Positions 47,120 to 60,734 of a DNA stretch of 64,000 bases are shown one piece after another (position 1 is the stretch's first letter; every line of letters begins with the position of its first letter). The stretch comes from Antitrichia curtipendula (taxonomy: Eukaryota > Streptophyta > Bryopsida > Hypnales > Leucodontaceae): positions 39,615,567-39,679,566 of the forward strand of contig OX579636.1 of assembly GCA_951230915.1 (NCBI GenBank), given 5' to 3'. A program made the translations under genes and the position numbers. The notes below the pieces were generated by a model. It did no database searches, had not been told where the DNA came from, and was given only the letters and a program-made list of their open reading frames with translations.

Positions 47120-48030
47120 AAGCAGGCACCCCCAAAATGGCACCTGACCTTAAAGCGTCATCTACAGGTTGTGTACATTTCCAAAATCAGTTATGTACCT
47201 ATTTGGATGGAGCGCTTTCAGAAACAAACTTTGACCCTTAATAACTTTTGCATACGATGTCCAAATGCCACGTTCTCTGGTGCGTTGGAACCTCCTTTCA
47301 CTTGCCAACAAGAATATTTGAAAATTTGACGAGTCTAATAGTAGTAACTAAGCTCAGTAGCAAAAAGTGGCGGTTTTGGGTGTACCCCACCTTATGTGGA
47401 TCTTCTGTTAGGCGATAGTTTGATTGGAATGATTTCACAAGGGTCTGGATTTTAGTAAACACACATTGGGCGCTCGAAGATTAAGGGTTAAATGTCCGCT
47501 TCCTACAAATCTGCAGAAGCATTTGAAAAATGAACCGGAGCAACAAGAAAGTCAGGACTCATCAGGCGGGATTCATGAGTGCATCATTCAGGATCAAAGC
47601 AAATCCTACCCACTGTATAGTTACGTACTTATTATCTTGAGTAATAATAATCATGAATTCAGTTGTTTTTTTATAGATAAAACAATTGCTGGCACCACAA
47701 ACAAGAACTGCCCAACCTTACAAAGACACGTGTATCATCCATCATCTCAAAATGATGGGTACCCCCCAAGCCGCCACTTCTTGCTGCTGTGCTTAGTGAG
47801 TATTATTAGATTGGTCAAATTTTCATTGATTTTCTAGTTGGCAAGTGAAAGGAGGTTCCAACGCACCAAAGAATGCGACATTTGGATACGATATGCAAAA
47901 GCTATGAAGGGTCAAAGTTTTTTTTGGTAGATGTTTTTGAAATTGTTTCTTCAACATACGTACATGTTGATTTTGGAGATGTATATAGTGATGATGGTGG
48001 ATTTTGGTAGGATGTGATTTTGGATGTACC
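47120..48030. mobile_element. foldback element with long inverted arms
   Basis: The left arm, about 47,120-47,400, and right arm, about 47,745-48,030, are inverted copies. For example AAGTGAAAGGAGGTTCCAAC on the right matches the reverse complement of the left near 47,290, and AAGTGGCGG with its flanks pairs near 47,370 and 47,775. About 350 bp separate the arms. There is no convincing coding frame. The arms have drifted, so the insertion is not recent. Its superfamily cannot be told. Confidence 0.7.
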
Positions 48031-50597
48031 CACCTTTAATGATTGACAAAATCCTCTTAACTTATGGATATTTGTATGGTTGACAAATTAGTGAGGGTGA
48101 AAATTAAATAGTAAGAAAAAAAAATGGGAAATCAATATGATAGAGTAATATTTCACCCTTTGTTGATTCAACTATGTACATGTAGTGTGACATTGGTATA
48201 TATTAGCATTTACTAGTGGGACAAATCCATGTAGAATGTAAGGTTATCTTTATTGTAGTGATGAAAATACTTTAAGTTACATCCACGGACATAGAGGAAG
48301 TATATAATATATGGATGGAAATATGTTTATATTTCAAGAAGTTTGTACATTCATCCAAGGGTTGCTAGCATTTTTTAGTAATTTGAAATTTTTATTCTTT
48401 ATAGAAAAAAATATATATTGTCAAATATTTCCTTTGAATTTTCTTTGTTGTGTTGTTTTTTTATCAAAATATTGGGCCAAAAAAATGCCTTGGTGTAGAA
48501 AATGAAAAGTGATGAACATGGTAAAATTGATCCTTTCAAATTAATAACTTAGGTATTCATAATGTAAGTAGTTCATAAATTTTTGTACAAAATTACAAAA
48601 ATGTACACATTATATATGTAAGGGACATGTAAATATATTAACTTTGTAAAATAGTCTCATATGCAATATTAAATAGAATAAATGCATGAACACAAGACAG
48701 TTTAGACTTGTAAACTAGGTAGTCCAAAAGCCTTTCAAACTTATCCAACATTGCTACTTGAATTAAGTAAGTTCATATTTCTACAACACGAACTTGTATT
48801 ATTAATGAAAGTACATAATTTGTATCAAATACAATATCAGTGTTACCACAACAGTTTTTTGAGATATTGGTACAAAATATTAATGTTTTAAAGTACATTA
48901 ATAAAACAACCAATGAAGCAAGATTCAAATGTGCTATAATACTTTAACTAAAAGTTAATTTAACTTTAACTTTTAGTTAATTTTTAATTTTTTTAAAATA
49001 TGTTTAAGAAAAAGATATTAATTATGGCAATTAGAAACTACCTACATGGTTGAATTTGGAAAAAAAACGTGGACCTTTGTTGAATCAATGTAGAAGCATT
49101 TAATTTTGAAAATCATTCAATTATTTCAAATTTTGTATTAAGATTTTGAATTTTTTAAGGCTCTCAAGATGGAGTATTAAATACAGAATGATCATTGTGA
49201 GGCTCCATAGTTGGCTATACGTAGGTCGCTAATATGGTTGGGGTCTAAAAATTTGGGAATTGTGCAGTGATATTTAGCAAAATCCAAACATGCAAATAGA
49301 TAATGTAACAATGTAACAAAAAGATGTGTCATCCCCCACACACCCCAAGAAACTGAGAGTTGTTGATTTTAAAAAATAAAAAAATCCTCCCCTTCTCGAT
49401 GCCGTTGATCTTGAAAAACAACTTTGGATATGGATATGAGATATATCCCATATCAAATGCCATCCCCACCCCCACTTGAAAATTACAAAGTGGTGGGATG
49501 GAAGGGGGGGGGGGGGGGGAATAATAATTTAATTTAAATTATTTTTTGAGCTCATTGGGAGGGATACAAAAAAAATTAGTTTAATTTATATTTTTTTTTG
49601 AGCTTACTAAGGGGATGAAATCTATTTTTTTTACTTATTTTTTAGCTCATTGTGACAATTTATCACAATGACAATGAGCTCAAAAGATGCAATAACTGCA
49701 TTAACGTTCTCAATACTTATTTTGAGTGATTTTAGGAAAAAATCGTCCATTCTGTAGTGCAATATTGAGTGCAAGATTTCCTGTTGGCATCAGGAAAGAC
49801 ACAATTTTGGTTATGTATTCTCAAACATTGTATTCTAGGAAAATAAGGAGTTTTTTTTCCCAAAAAAATCAAAGTAATCAATTCATTGGATGTGAGTGAT
49901 TTTCCCGCGTGAAGGAAAGCCACCCCTAAAGTTGGCCGAGGGGGAGTGTATGGGACTCTAGACCTATCTTGCCTTCCAAGCAACGGACTCTTATTTTAAA
50001 TGCTCAAAATTATCCTAAAAGTCCTAAGACAATTTGGGGGCAACTCACGTAAAATTATCAATTTAAGTGTCTTAACCTCCAAATTCACTCAAGTATAGAC
50101 TAAATACATTGAGGTAGCTTCCTATGCAAAAATCTAGTTCAACCGGCCAATTTAGAGTTCAAAATGGTCCAAGTTGGGCCTCAAATGAAAATTACAGCAC
50201 ACCACTCATCCATGCAACACCTAGATTCATTATGTAGTAACCTTGTATTCTCCTTGTATTTCCTAAATTCAACACTAATTATTTACTCACTTTTTTGGGG
50301 CAATTTAAGTATTATTTCTTTTTTATCATTGACACTTCCTAACCCTAACTTTAATCCAAATTGAGCAACGCTTCCGCACTTTGCCCTTAAACCCTAAAAA
50401 TGAGACCCACATTCATGCATCATTTCATATTCATCAAATCCCTCAAATCCACCATAGGTCTCTAACAACACAATTGGATCTCCATTCATCCATGGCACAA
50501 CAAAATCATGGTGTAATCATTATTACATTTGAAATATAGCATGGCCCCAACCAAAATAAGAATCTCAAAAGAAAAAAAAGAAGAGGAACCGTCACCG

Positions 50598-50955
50598 CCA
50601 AGGGCAGCTGACCTCCTTCCACAAAATTGGTCACCGGTTCTTTGTACTTGCTCCAAATGGAACGAGCCTAGTATTGATGGAAAGCTAGCTTCAAGGCGCA
50701 CCACCCGTCTAAATTTCAGCTTCATTCGCCTTGCCAATCGCCCGATATCGCTCGCCGAAGTTGGCGGTTTTACTTGAAGGTGGCAGCTGACCGCCTTCCA
50801 CAAAAACGGCCACCATTTTTTCTTCCTTGCTCCAAATGAGACGAGCGTAGTGATGATGGAAAGCTGACTTCAAGGTGCACCACCCCTCTAAATTTCAGCT
50901 CCATACGCCTTACCAATCCTCCGCAATCGCCCATCAAAGTTGGAGGCTCTCTTCC
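50598..50955 (+). repeat. 175-bp tandem duplication
   Basis: Two copies, about 50,598-50,775 and 50,778-50,955, share GGCAGCTGACC, CCTTCCACAAAA, TTGCTCCAAATG, GATGGAAAGCT, TCTAAATTTCAGCT and AAGTTGG in order. Both are open in the same minus-strand frame (for example HLEQ followed by FCGRRSAA), so they may be remains of a duplicated coding segment; the family is unknown. Confidence 0.8.
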
Positions 50956-51239
50956 AATTTCAAAAAACCTTAATCTTCTTCCCTTTTCCAATCCAATTTC
51001 CCATCTGACCTAACTAAACTCATTTTTTCTTCACTCATTTTTCACCAAACAAGTGGACCTACTTTGACAAATTGGTTCTAATCTCCTAACACTTTTGTTC
51101 ATTTTCTACACCCATTTTCCACCAAGCTCCCAACACACATGTACACACAAGTTGGAAAAAGTTGAGAGAGAGGGCTTGGAACCCTAATTTTGCCTATATC
51201 AAACACCCTAATGACTAATTTTCTTAATCACATTCATCT

Positions 51240-51415
51240 CCCACTAATTTACTGTTAAAATCGCTAATTTATTGTAAAATGCGCTGAATTAGTGAAAATT
51301 GCGCTACTTTGGTGTATACTGCGCCAATTTAGTGCTAACCCCCCTAAATTACTGTATTTTTCTCAATCTTATTGTTTTTACTCTATTTTAGTGTTTCTAA
51401 CACTACTCTAGTATT
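51240..51415 (+). repeat. degenerate short tandem repeat, about 30 bp
   Basis: Five or six copies around CTAATTTACTGTTAAAATCG / CGCTACTTTGGTGTATACTG / CGCCAATTTAGTGCTAA. Confidence 0.65.
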
Positions 51416-52429
51416 CTAGTAGTGGTTTTAAGTTTACTAGCTTGTTTTGTGTTTTTTCATATTTATTATTTTTTTGTGGTTTTCATTTTACTTTTAGCTT
51501 CATTTCCTACTTATAGTATTTTGGTTTTCATTTTCATTTTATATTTTTATAATTTCTATTTTTTTGGTTTTCATTTTTATATTTTTTATACTTGATAATT
51601 CTTTTTGGTTTTTCTAATACCATTTTCCATTTGTAGTTTTTTGTTTTCATTTTCTAAACATTTTTCCCATTTGCCTAATTTGGTTACTTTACCAAATCTT
51701 GCTTAAAGTCTTTTTAGTTTTAAATTCTTATTTTTTCCTTAGATTTTTCCCATTACTTTCTTCTAATTGCATTTCTAAATTTTCACCCTAAATTCCTAAA
51801 GTTCCTATTCCTATTTCACGAAAAACTCCTTAAATTGTGATTATGGCTTAATCCGGAGTACTAACACTTCCGGACTTGGAATTTAATACATAATATTTAT
51901 ATTTTCTACAATCTAAAAAGTAAACCAATATAGTGGTTCATATTGGATAACATCACAAAGTTTACAATCTACGATTTGTCAACAGTTATTGTGTGGTTAC
52001 TGTTGTTTTATGGGCTCGCACGTTAATTTATTAGTTATCGCATTGTTACAACGCATTACTACAAAATTTGACAAAATTTTCTCTCATTTTTATATGAGAT
52101 GGAAGGATTCATATGGTATGTATAAGATAGCAAAGGCTTTTCCACTCTTATGAGATTAGTAAAAGAACAATTGGTTGTCCTAAAATCTAAATGACTCATC
52201 TACAATCGCTACAATGAAAAGCCATAGTCACAACATCTAGAGCTCAACTACCATCAAATTTGCATTATTTTGTTACAACATATTAACTATGACACATTAG
52301 AATTGTGCCCAAATATAGAGGGCCAATAAATTTTAATTTTTCAAAAAAAATTTAATAAAAAATTTACATTGGGATAAGAAGTTTTAAAGAAGTTTGTTGG
52401 TTCAATCCTTTGTAATTATTGTTTGAACA

Positions 52430-52605
52430 ATTAGTCTGTTGAATTGGATGGCCAATCCATTGGCTAGACAATCCATTCGTCGAGTTAGATGTCCAGTTTG
52501 TTGGATTAGACGGCTAGTCTGTCAGTTGGACGGTCAATAAAGTTGAACTCAATGGCTACTCGGCTAGTCTGTTGAGATAGACAACTAGTTTGTTGAGATG
52601 GTGTG
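52430..52605 (+). repeat. degenerate repeat around GTCTGTTGGATTAGACGGCTA-like words
   Basis: Seven or so irregular copies of roughly 22-30 bp, with TTAGTCTGTTGAATTGGATG, GATTAGACGGCTAGTCTGTC and CGGCTAGTCTGTTGAGATAG as examples. Confidence 0.6.
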
Positions 52606-53240
52606 TCCTCAAAAACTATGAATCTATCTTCCTCTAGCATCCCATGGAGAAGCAATAGAGGATTTGAGAAGAGAGTATGGTAGATAATAAAATTGAAGCA
52701 CTCTCCAAACCTTCTAGAATCCAAGTCTTTCAATTGTTCTTTCCAACTTAGGATATAGACAATGTGTCTTTGAAACCGAGATATTAGTGCCAATTACAAT
52801 CATCAACATCTATCTTCTAGTATGCTCTAAGTGGAATTTACAAGTCCAACATCCAAGGAAGGTATAGGAGCCTTACAATGTGGCACACATGGATAGAAGA
52901 TGCACTACATCAAATTGCCTCTTAGAAAACAAATTGTGCCTATAGTAATATTCTAAGTGCATCATAATTGTTGGATGAACAATGGCGTGATCCATTATTT
53001 TTTTAATTTTTTAAAACCCTTTGTTAGGGCTACGTTTTGGTGTGATAATGCTCAGGGTTCCAATCTCTCACTCAACACTACAAAACTTTAGCCCCACATA
53101 CCACACCTTAAAATGAGGATTTCATGTAACAAATTGTCCCTCCACCTAAACCTTGCACAAAAATGAGCATCTAATCCCTCCATTGTGAAATTACTAGCAT
53201 GAAGGCACCCAATTTCTTGTGTGAAATTCCATTATTCTAT

Positions 53241-53413
53241 GGTTGCGTAGAAGAGGATTAAGATTGTGAATTCTTAAATGGTCACATAGAAGAGGATTAA
53301 AATTGCGATTTCTTGAATGGTTGCATAGAAGAGGAGTTAGAAGGTCGTTATTCCTTGTTGTGATGGCCTTCTAATCCTCTTCTATGTAACCATTCAAGAA
53401 ATCGCAATCTTAA
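53241..53413. repeat. hairpin built from a 39-bp tandem repeat
   Basis: Direct units GGTTGCATAGAAGAGGATTA plus AAATTGCGATTTCTTGAAT at about 53,241, 53,280 and 53,319 are followed, after a short spacer, by the reverse complement at about 53,365-53,413. Arms of about 49 bp with a 19-bp loop could form a stable stem. Confidence 0.8.
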
Positions 53414-54610
53414 AGGAGAGAGAGAAGATAGGAGGACCCTCTTACAAACTTCAAGCAAGTTTTCATGCCTTTAATCACACATTCGCACTAACTAGCCCAA
53501 CAACTACATCTATGTAAAAAAAGAAGTATCCAATCATGAAAGACCAAGCTTGTTGTTACATAGGATATAGGCACAACTATAAAACTAAAATTGTATAAGC
53601 TCATGTCCAAAGCTGCATCAAATCTACCAAACTAGAATGAAATAAAACATTGGATCTATGTTTTGTCAACGGTGTGAGTATGTGAACCCAAGAATGTGAG
53701 CTTGTAAGCATTGAGCCTACAATATAGGTACGTATAATATAGATACTACACACTAAAGAAGGTGCATGAATCATAAACACCTATAATATGGATATTTATA
53801 ACATATATATCCTATAATTATAGACGTTTTATATAGTATTCTAGACTCATGGGCTCACATTCCCATGCTCACATAATAACAACCCTCCATGTTTTGTTAA
53901 ATACAAGGTTGTCCTTGCACCTTTGACTACAACATGCTCCAAAACCACTGAATACAACAAATGTGGTCACAAAGTGCTCCATGGTCATTTAAGAATTAGT
54001 TTAACTAAATTTTGGGAGGCTCCAGTAATTTGGAGGTCTAAGAGTTGGTTTAGCATTGAAGGCAATTGCAAAATTGCATTCTAAAACTCTATGGGGCTCT
54101 ACTACTTTGAAAAACCTCATTATGTTCAATTTGATGACAAATCTACAAATCACAAGTATATATTTTTTCCTGATGTTTGACATTTCCTATTGAATAATTT
54201 ATCTTCCATTTTGTTTTTTTGTTTTTTTGGCATGCTTTAAAGAATTCTTGAATTAATTGAACAATCACATTTTTGAAAGAATCATATGTTAGTAGATTGA
54301 TTTTAAATTGATTAGAATGATGGAGAGAAGATTGGAGAAGATTGTGGATGAATCAATTAAATAGTTATATAAAATGAAAAATTATAGGAACCAAAGGGAT
54401 ATCTCTATTCAGAAATTAAGGTAAATATCTTTTTGAATAGAAAAGATCCTTCAATAATATATATAATATTACACTCAAGAATGTTATATTTTAGTTTTCA
54501 AAATACCAATTATATATTTTCCTATACTTCCAATTGGACAAAAATAATGTTTAAAGAGGATGAACACGCCTAGATACTATGGTTGTTGGGTTGTAGAGAA
54601 AACATAGCAT

Positions 54611-54790
54611 GTGATATTAAAGAAGACACTAGGGTCTAAAGTTTAGGGTGAGAACAAAGGACATGATATTATAGAAGACATTAGGGTCTTTGGATTAGGA
54701 AGAGATCAGAGGATGTGATATTACAAAAGACATGAGGGTCTGAGGTTTTAGGAATCAACTAGAGGATGTGATATTAGAGAAAGCGATAGA
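54611..54790 (+). repeat. 52-bp tandem repeat upstream of the ABC gene
   Basis: GTGATATTA recurs at 54,611, 54,663 (ATGATATTA), 54,715 and 54,768, each time before GAAGACAT-like and AGGGTCT words. The array ends about 330 bp before the ATG, in the promoter or 5' untranslated region. Confidence 0.85.
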
Positions 54791-55121
54791 TATTGTACCG
54801 AATTCGTCCAACTGAGAACCAGTGCAGGACCTGCGCAACCGCCTTTTTTCACCTGAAGATCTTCCAACTTCCGCAACCATTGCGACTATGGCACCTCAAA
54901 TGCCTCACTCTGCGTCTTTCCAATCCCTCACATGCAGCCGCCCTTTGCAACAATTCATCTGCAATTTGAATTTTGCAGCAGAAATCTCGAACTCTGACAT
55001 CTCTATTGAGCCATTTGCCAATTCTTTTCACAGTTTCTGCAACAGCTATTCAATTCATGCCACTCTAACAGTCCATTGAGGTTTTCATAACCGAATTCTG
55101 AGTCGTTCCGATCAATTTGAA

Positions 55122-58100
55122 ATGGCTCTGCTCTCGATGAGCTTCCAAATTCCCAGCAGCATGACAGGAGCAGCGGTGGGCCGCGGATTGCTTATGAGTT
55201 CACGAAAATTTCCTGTGTACAGAGGTTTAGGGTTTGGCAATTCAAGGCGTTTCGACAGTGAACTTCACAGTAGAATCTATAGAGTCGCTCCGTTGCAATG
55301 GGATACCGACGCTGGGATTCGGTGGAGTTCGGGGAGATTTTGCAGAGTCGAGAGTCGAGCATCTTCCGGTCGCTGTAGTGTGAGTGGAGTAAATGGCATT
55401 GCGGATTTGAGTAATGGTAAGCCACCGTGGAATTTTGTGATTCCTCTTGAGAGGACGTTTCCTCTCATCCGGCCCTTCCTTTTAGCTGAGAAGGAATTGA
55501 TTCTTCGGGGCTGGTTTTGTTCGGTAATCGCTGTGTTTGCGCTCTTTCTAAGCGTTCCGCGAATCGGTGACCTGTCGGAGCTGTTAGCGAAGGGCGATTT
55601 GCAGCAGTTAATTCCAAAGGCTGGGCAAGTGCTGGCGCTGCAGATGGTGAGGTCCGTCGCTCAGTATTGGCAACAAGCGTTACTGTGGGAAGCCGCCTTG
55701 AAAATCACGTACAATCTGCGGGCGCATGTTTACGAGAGAGTGCTGAAACGGGATATGGAGTATTTCGAAGGGGGTGAAGGGGGCGCTGCTTCTGGTGATG
55801 TCGCCTTTCGGTTGACAGCTGAGGCGGAAGATGTTGGCGATACGGTCCATTCTCTTTTCTATGTACGAAAGAATGATTCCTCTCCGTTTTTTTGAATTTT
55901 TGTCGCAATTTACAAGGAACTGTTGCCGCCATCTCATCCTTTTCAATGCAATTACTGACTACTTATCACGATTCGTTTTTTTACACATTTGTTTTCACTG
56001 GCTGGAAATAGACCTCACTGTCTCTGGTAACGGATAGTGTTTGCGTCACTTTAAGAATTTTAACCAATATGTAGGAGTGTGCTTTCATCGGGACGTCACT
56101 CAATAGAGATCACTGGACAGATCACTTTGGACACAAAGAGTCAAACTCTCTTGAGATCAAACTGTTAGATCACTCAATGCAAATCATTCAATGTGGAAAG
56201 TTGTAGACCACAATTGAAGGGATAGTAGACAATTCCTGATTTCCATTCAAAGATGGGTGGCCATAGACATTTAGCCATGTCATGTTTACAGACGTGCTAA
56301 TTGAAGTGCAATCAAGTGAACGTGAGTTGTTTGTTGCTAGCGGGGGCCAGTTTTGGAGACAAACATCAGATGGCTAACAGTTTTAGTGTCCTCTACCTTA
56401 GAGCTGTATGGTTGTTGTTTTATTAATCTTAGCTGTTGCAATTCATCTAGGTCAGGTTGAGGTCATTCTATGTTGGAAAATTTTAATCTAGGCGGTTGAT
56501 GAAGCGTGTGTGTGTTTGCAGATGTGCGGGCCAGGTGTTCTTCAGTTGCTTACTATGGGTTACCGGATGGTTTCATTGAGCCCACTCCTCTCGTTAGCTA
56601 CCATATCAGTAAGTACACATGTTCCCTCGTTGCAGAATCCCCTCAAGAGGTACTCTAAAAAACTTTCCTGGTTTAAGCCTTGCCAATTACAATGCATATA
56701 AGGCAGCTAGGTTTTCTAACACCTCTTAGAGATGGGTTCTCTAGTAGTGTTTGTACTAATACATCAAGCAGAATTTGGATTCTTTCCTCGTTTTATGTTT
56801 GATTTGTAATCTATTTTGTTCATTAGGAGCACATCGTGCTGATCATATGCATTGTAACTTGGTACTTTTCAGGTGGTACCTTTGATGTTTGCTGTTATAG
56901 CTGTATTGGGAGAGAAATTACGACAACTTGCAAAAACTGCACAAACAAGCATTGCAGGCATCTCTGCATATTTAAACGAGGTATGGTAAAATACTTTGGT
57001 ACAAGAGCAGAGTTAAAATTATGCAATTGAGCCCTCTTGTATACATGTTCTACTGTGATTATGATCTTCACATTGGTTACGATTTTGAGCTTGGTTCTGT
57101 ACGGTTAGGTAATTATATAATTAATTTCCGCTATTATTCCGAGGGGATTCTAGATGACCTAGCCACATTGAACCTTGTCAACTGTAATGCCATTTAAATG
57201 CGGTTTCAATTGTAAACCCTTCCAATTGTAACCCTGCCTAGAATACCTCTAGGGAGTGGGATCTGTACTGGTGTCCAAAATAACTATTTGGGAGTAAGGT
57301 GTCAATCGGCCTTGAAGAAAACTTTGCTTCTAAGAAAGCCTCATGTTCTTAGGGACAATGCACGAGTTTTCTGGGTAGTTGGTGTGGTTCTATTTCTAAT
57401 TCTGATGCGCAGTTTGGGTTGAACTTAAGGCATGTTTTCTGTATTCAGGTTCTGCCCGCAATGTTTGTGGTAAAATCACATGCAGCGGAGGGCTTTGAAA
57501 GTAGAAAATTTAAGAGACTCGCAAGGGCGGACTGGCAAGCACACTTGGGGAAGAAGAGAATGAAGGCTTTTATCCCTGAAATCATCACTGCTGTATATGC
57601 AGTTACAATTATTGCGCTCTTCGGTGTGGGTACATGGATTATATCGCTGGGAAAGTTTGATGGCGCCGGCATGATATCATTTGTAACATCGCTGATCCTT
57701 CTGATTGAACCTATTCAGGTGAGTGATCTTCTAAAGAGGGTTTGCTGTTTTCTAGATCAAACTTGCTTATATATCTTATTACCCTATTTTCAGTAGTGTG
57801 ATGCGCTTTGCAGTGTATTACTATTCAAGAAGAATGCGAAATAAGCTATTGCATTCTGACATTTCTGTATGTCCTCACACAATGTAGACATTTGAGCCCT
57901 AACCTATTATTTTGAACCAGGCTATGGGTAAAGCTTATAATGAGTTGAAGCAAGGAGAACCAGCTATCGAACGACTTTTCGATCTGACAATCTATAAACC
58001 GAAGGTTTGACTGATAATGCATCTCATGATTTACTACGACCATGTTGTTTTCTGAGTTTTTTTCAGGTATTTTCCTTAATAGACAGATGACCTTCATCTT

Positions 58101-60180
58101 TCGCATCGTGCTTCTAATAGATTAACCTCTTCATTTTCCTTTTTACACAGTCTCCGTCGCCTATATCTTGATTTCGTACATCATACAGGTAGTGGAGCGG
58201 AAAAGCTCAGCAACACTGGAGAAGGTCGCGGGGGAAATAGAGTTCTGTAATGTGGCGTTTCGGTACAAGGATACTTCCAAATGGGTGCTGAACGGTTTCT
58301 CCTTGAAAGTCCGTGCGGGAGAGACAGTGGCACTGGTAGGTCCCTCGGGAAGTGGGAAAAGCACCTTAGCGAAGTTGCTGCTCCGCCTCTACGACCCTGT
58401 TCAAGGTGACTGATTAGATGATCAGGCTGTCCTTTTCTGTAGTGATGTTACTGCCGATTAGGGTTGATGATCTAGTCCTCTTGTCTCTGTGTTGTGGGCT
58501 GAAATTGTTGCTGAGGTAGTGTTTTTGCTCACTCTGTTTTTTATCTCTCTTACTCGACTTCAGGTTGTAGAAAACCCTACCCCAAAATCTGTTCCAAGAA
58601 ATCTAGTTGCGTTACAACTTACAGGGTTGGCATTAGAAATTGCCTTAACGACTCTCAGCTGGTAGGGTTTATCTAATTTAACCATAACTTTAGCGTTGTT
58701 CATCATAAAATAGCATTTGTCATCTTGTCTTGTATTCAGGTTAATTGAAAGACTCTTTTGCTCAGATGCTGTGCATTTTTGTTTAATTGGGATGTTGAAG
58801 GCCTATACCTCTGAATGTGCAGGAAGTATACGGATCGATGGGCATGACATACGCGATTTTAACTTGAAGAGTTTAAGGAAACTCGTTGCAATCGTTCCTC
58901 AAGACACGGTATGCATTACCCCCTCGTGAAGTTGCTGGTTGAAGTTTGATCTTTAATTTTTTTCAGGGCGTGGTTGACACTGTGGTTATGACTGACAGAC
59001 GTTGTTCACTGGAACGGTAGCAGAGAATATTGCCTATGGGGATATGAGTGAAGCATTTGACATGGAAAGAATAAAAGAAGCTGGGCGAATGGCTAATGTT
59101 GATGTCTTTATTAAGCATCTTCCTCATGGTTACAATACATGTTTGGGTGACCGTGCTACAACCCTCAGTGGTGGACAACGTCAGAGGTATTTCACTTTAT
59201 TCAGTGTGGATCTTATGTCAGTTTGATCCGCACCCTCATCTGCCTTTAAAAATATGCTCCCCTACTACCTACCGTTTTTCCATCATTTGAGTCTCTTTCA
59301 ATAGTCTCTCAATAGTCTAAGGGATGCAGAAGGAGACAGGGAAGATCAGATTTGATCCCAAGGTCTACCACCTTACCCCTCAGTTACGTTTATATTTGGT
59401 GAACTTTTTTATACCTGATAGACTGTACGGTAGTAAAAAAATTAATTGAAATTCACGCTGTTCGTGATGCACTGGTGTCCCCAGTAACGTTTTTAATATC
59501 ATACTTTTTCGGTTGTCTTCTTTGTGATCAGGCTGGCCATAGCTAGAGCGGTTTACCAGGGAGCTTCAATTCTGATATTGGATGAATCGACCTCTGCTCT
59601 TGATAACAAGTCAGAGAAGCTGGTGCAGGAAGCATTGGAAGGCCTGATGATTGACCATACTGTGGGTTTCCTCTTCCTGAATTTGTTATTTTGAATCTAG
59701 TGATCTGATCTTATATTGCATCCAGTCGGTGTGCTTCATGATCTATGGGGTAGATTTAACTTTTGCAAGACTAAAGTTGCAGGTTACACTAGTTAATGCT
59801 AATTGGAGATGACTGCAATACTTCCTGTAATCTTCACTACTCATGGAGAGTACGGAGTAGCATGTGGTGTGGGCTACACTGGGTGACCACATCAGTGTAG
59901 TTCATGGGATCCCCGAAACCCGGGTTTAGCTACTGATGAATATTCATGTGTGCGAAACCATTCTGTCCTCTTTCAGTTTTTGCATGTATACTAATTTTGG
60001 GTTCACGTCCTGTAGGTATTTGTTATTGCTCACCGACTTGAAACGGTGCGACGAGCTGATCGAATTTTCTTGTTAGATGGTGGCAAGTTGGTTGAAGAGG
60101 GGACTCACTCAACTTTACTTGCAAAAGGTGGCCACTATGCATCTTTATACTCCACACAGGAAAACATTTTATTGCAATAG
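55122..60180 (+). CDS. half-size ABC transporter, ABCB26/TAP-like, plastid type, 10 exons
   Basis: An ATP-driven half transporter that should work as a dimer, probably in a plastid membrane; the substrate is unknown. Exons: 55122-55862, 56522-56608, 56873-56980, 57449-57718, 57921-58004, 58189-58405, 58823-58908, 58999-59186, 59532-59661, 60016-60180; all GT-AG, in phase, about 691 residues, close to the 700 of Arabidopsis ABCB26. The Ser/Arg-rich N-terminus looks like a transit peptide. The transmembrane domain spans about residues 125-400. The nucleotide-binding domain has Walker [10 protein letters not shown] (481-489), Q-loop VPQD (Q529), signature LSGGQ (587-591), Walker B ILILDE (E612) and H-loop IAHRL (H643), all intact. 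Start chosen at the first Met of the long first exon; an upstream 85-codon frame at 54,822 may be an untranslated leader. Confidence 0.92.
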
Positions 60181-60734
60181 AACTCCCAGCCAGACGTTCA
60201 CAGAAAATGTTTTATAATTTTCTGATTGTATCATATAAGTGATGGATTTTTTTTTTTTCACTTCTGTTAAGAGAGGTTGAATTGCCCGTGGCTTCCAGAC
60301 TTCCAATCAGACGTGTAACAAAGAACTACCGGTATGTCTTGTGTGGTCTTACATGGACATATGCTTGACCCTTTTTATTGCTCACTGTGATTTCTCATCT
60401 ATCATATTAAGTAATTAAGTATGCAATGTCACAAATTCGTGTCACAAATTCCATCATGTTTTCATCCTTGAGAAATATCATCCAATTATTTCATCTACTG
60501 TTCACAATGAAAACCTAGAGCACAACGAGCATTCCTGTGATTTGTCATGTACAGGTTTCTCCTATCTCTTGCTTCTACAACAATATATATGTGAATATTA
60601 AACATTATCACAATATATATTAGTAAACTATTCTAGTTGCATAACACTATGAAGCTAGTCACACTATGAAGCTAGCCAAAGGTTCTTTGTAGTAAATTGT
60701 TCCCCACAATAAATTGTCTAACTCTTAATCTTAA

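Larger units (their letters stand above)
44934..54610. other. gene-free AT-rich region between the Nudix and ABC genes
   Basis: Nearly 10 kb without a supported gene. Open frames are short and overlap repeats. Repeats and TIR elements that can be delimited are listed separately. A 17-base G run lies near 49,505. The stretch 48,030-50,590 shows nothing recognisable beyond AT-rich low complexity, and 53,420-54,600 is likewise featureless. Confidence 0.45.

Noticed and set aside
54822..55079. 85-residue ORF just before the ABC transporter
   Set aside because: It ends 42 bp before the ABC start in another frame and has no family features; it is more likely an untranslated leader.
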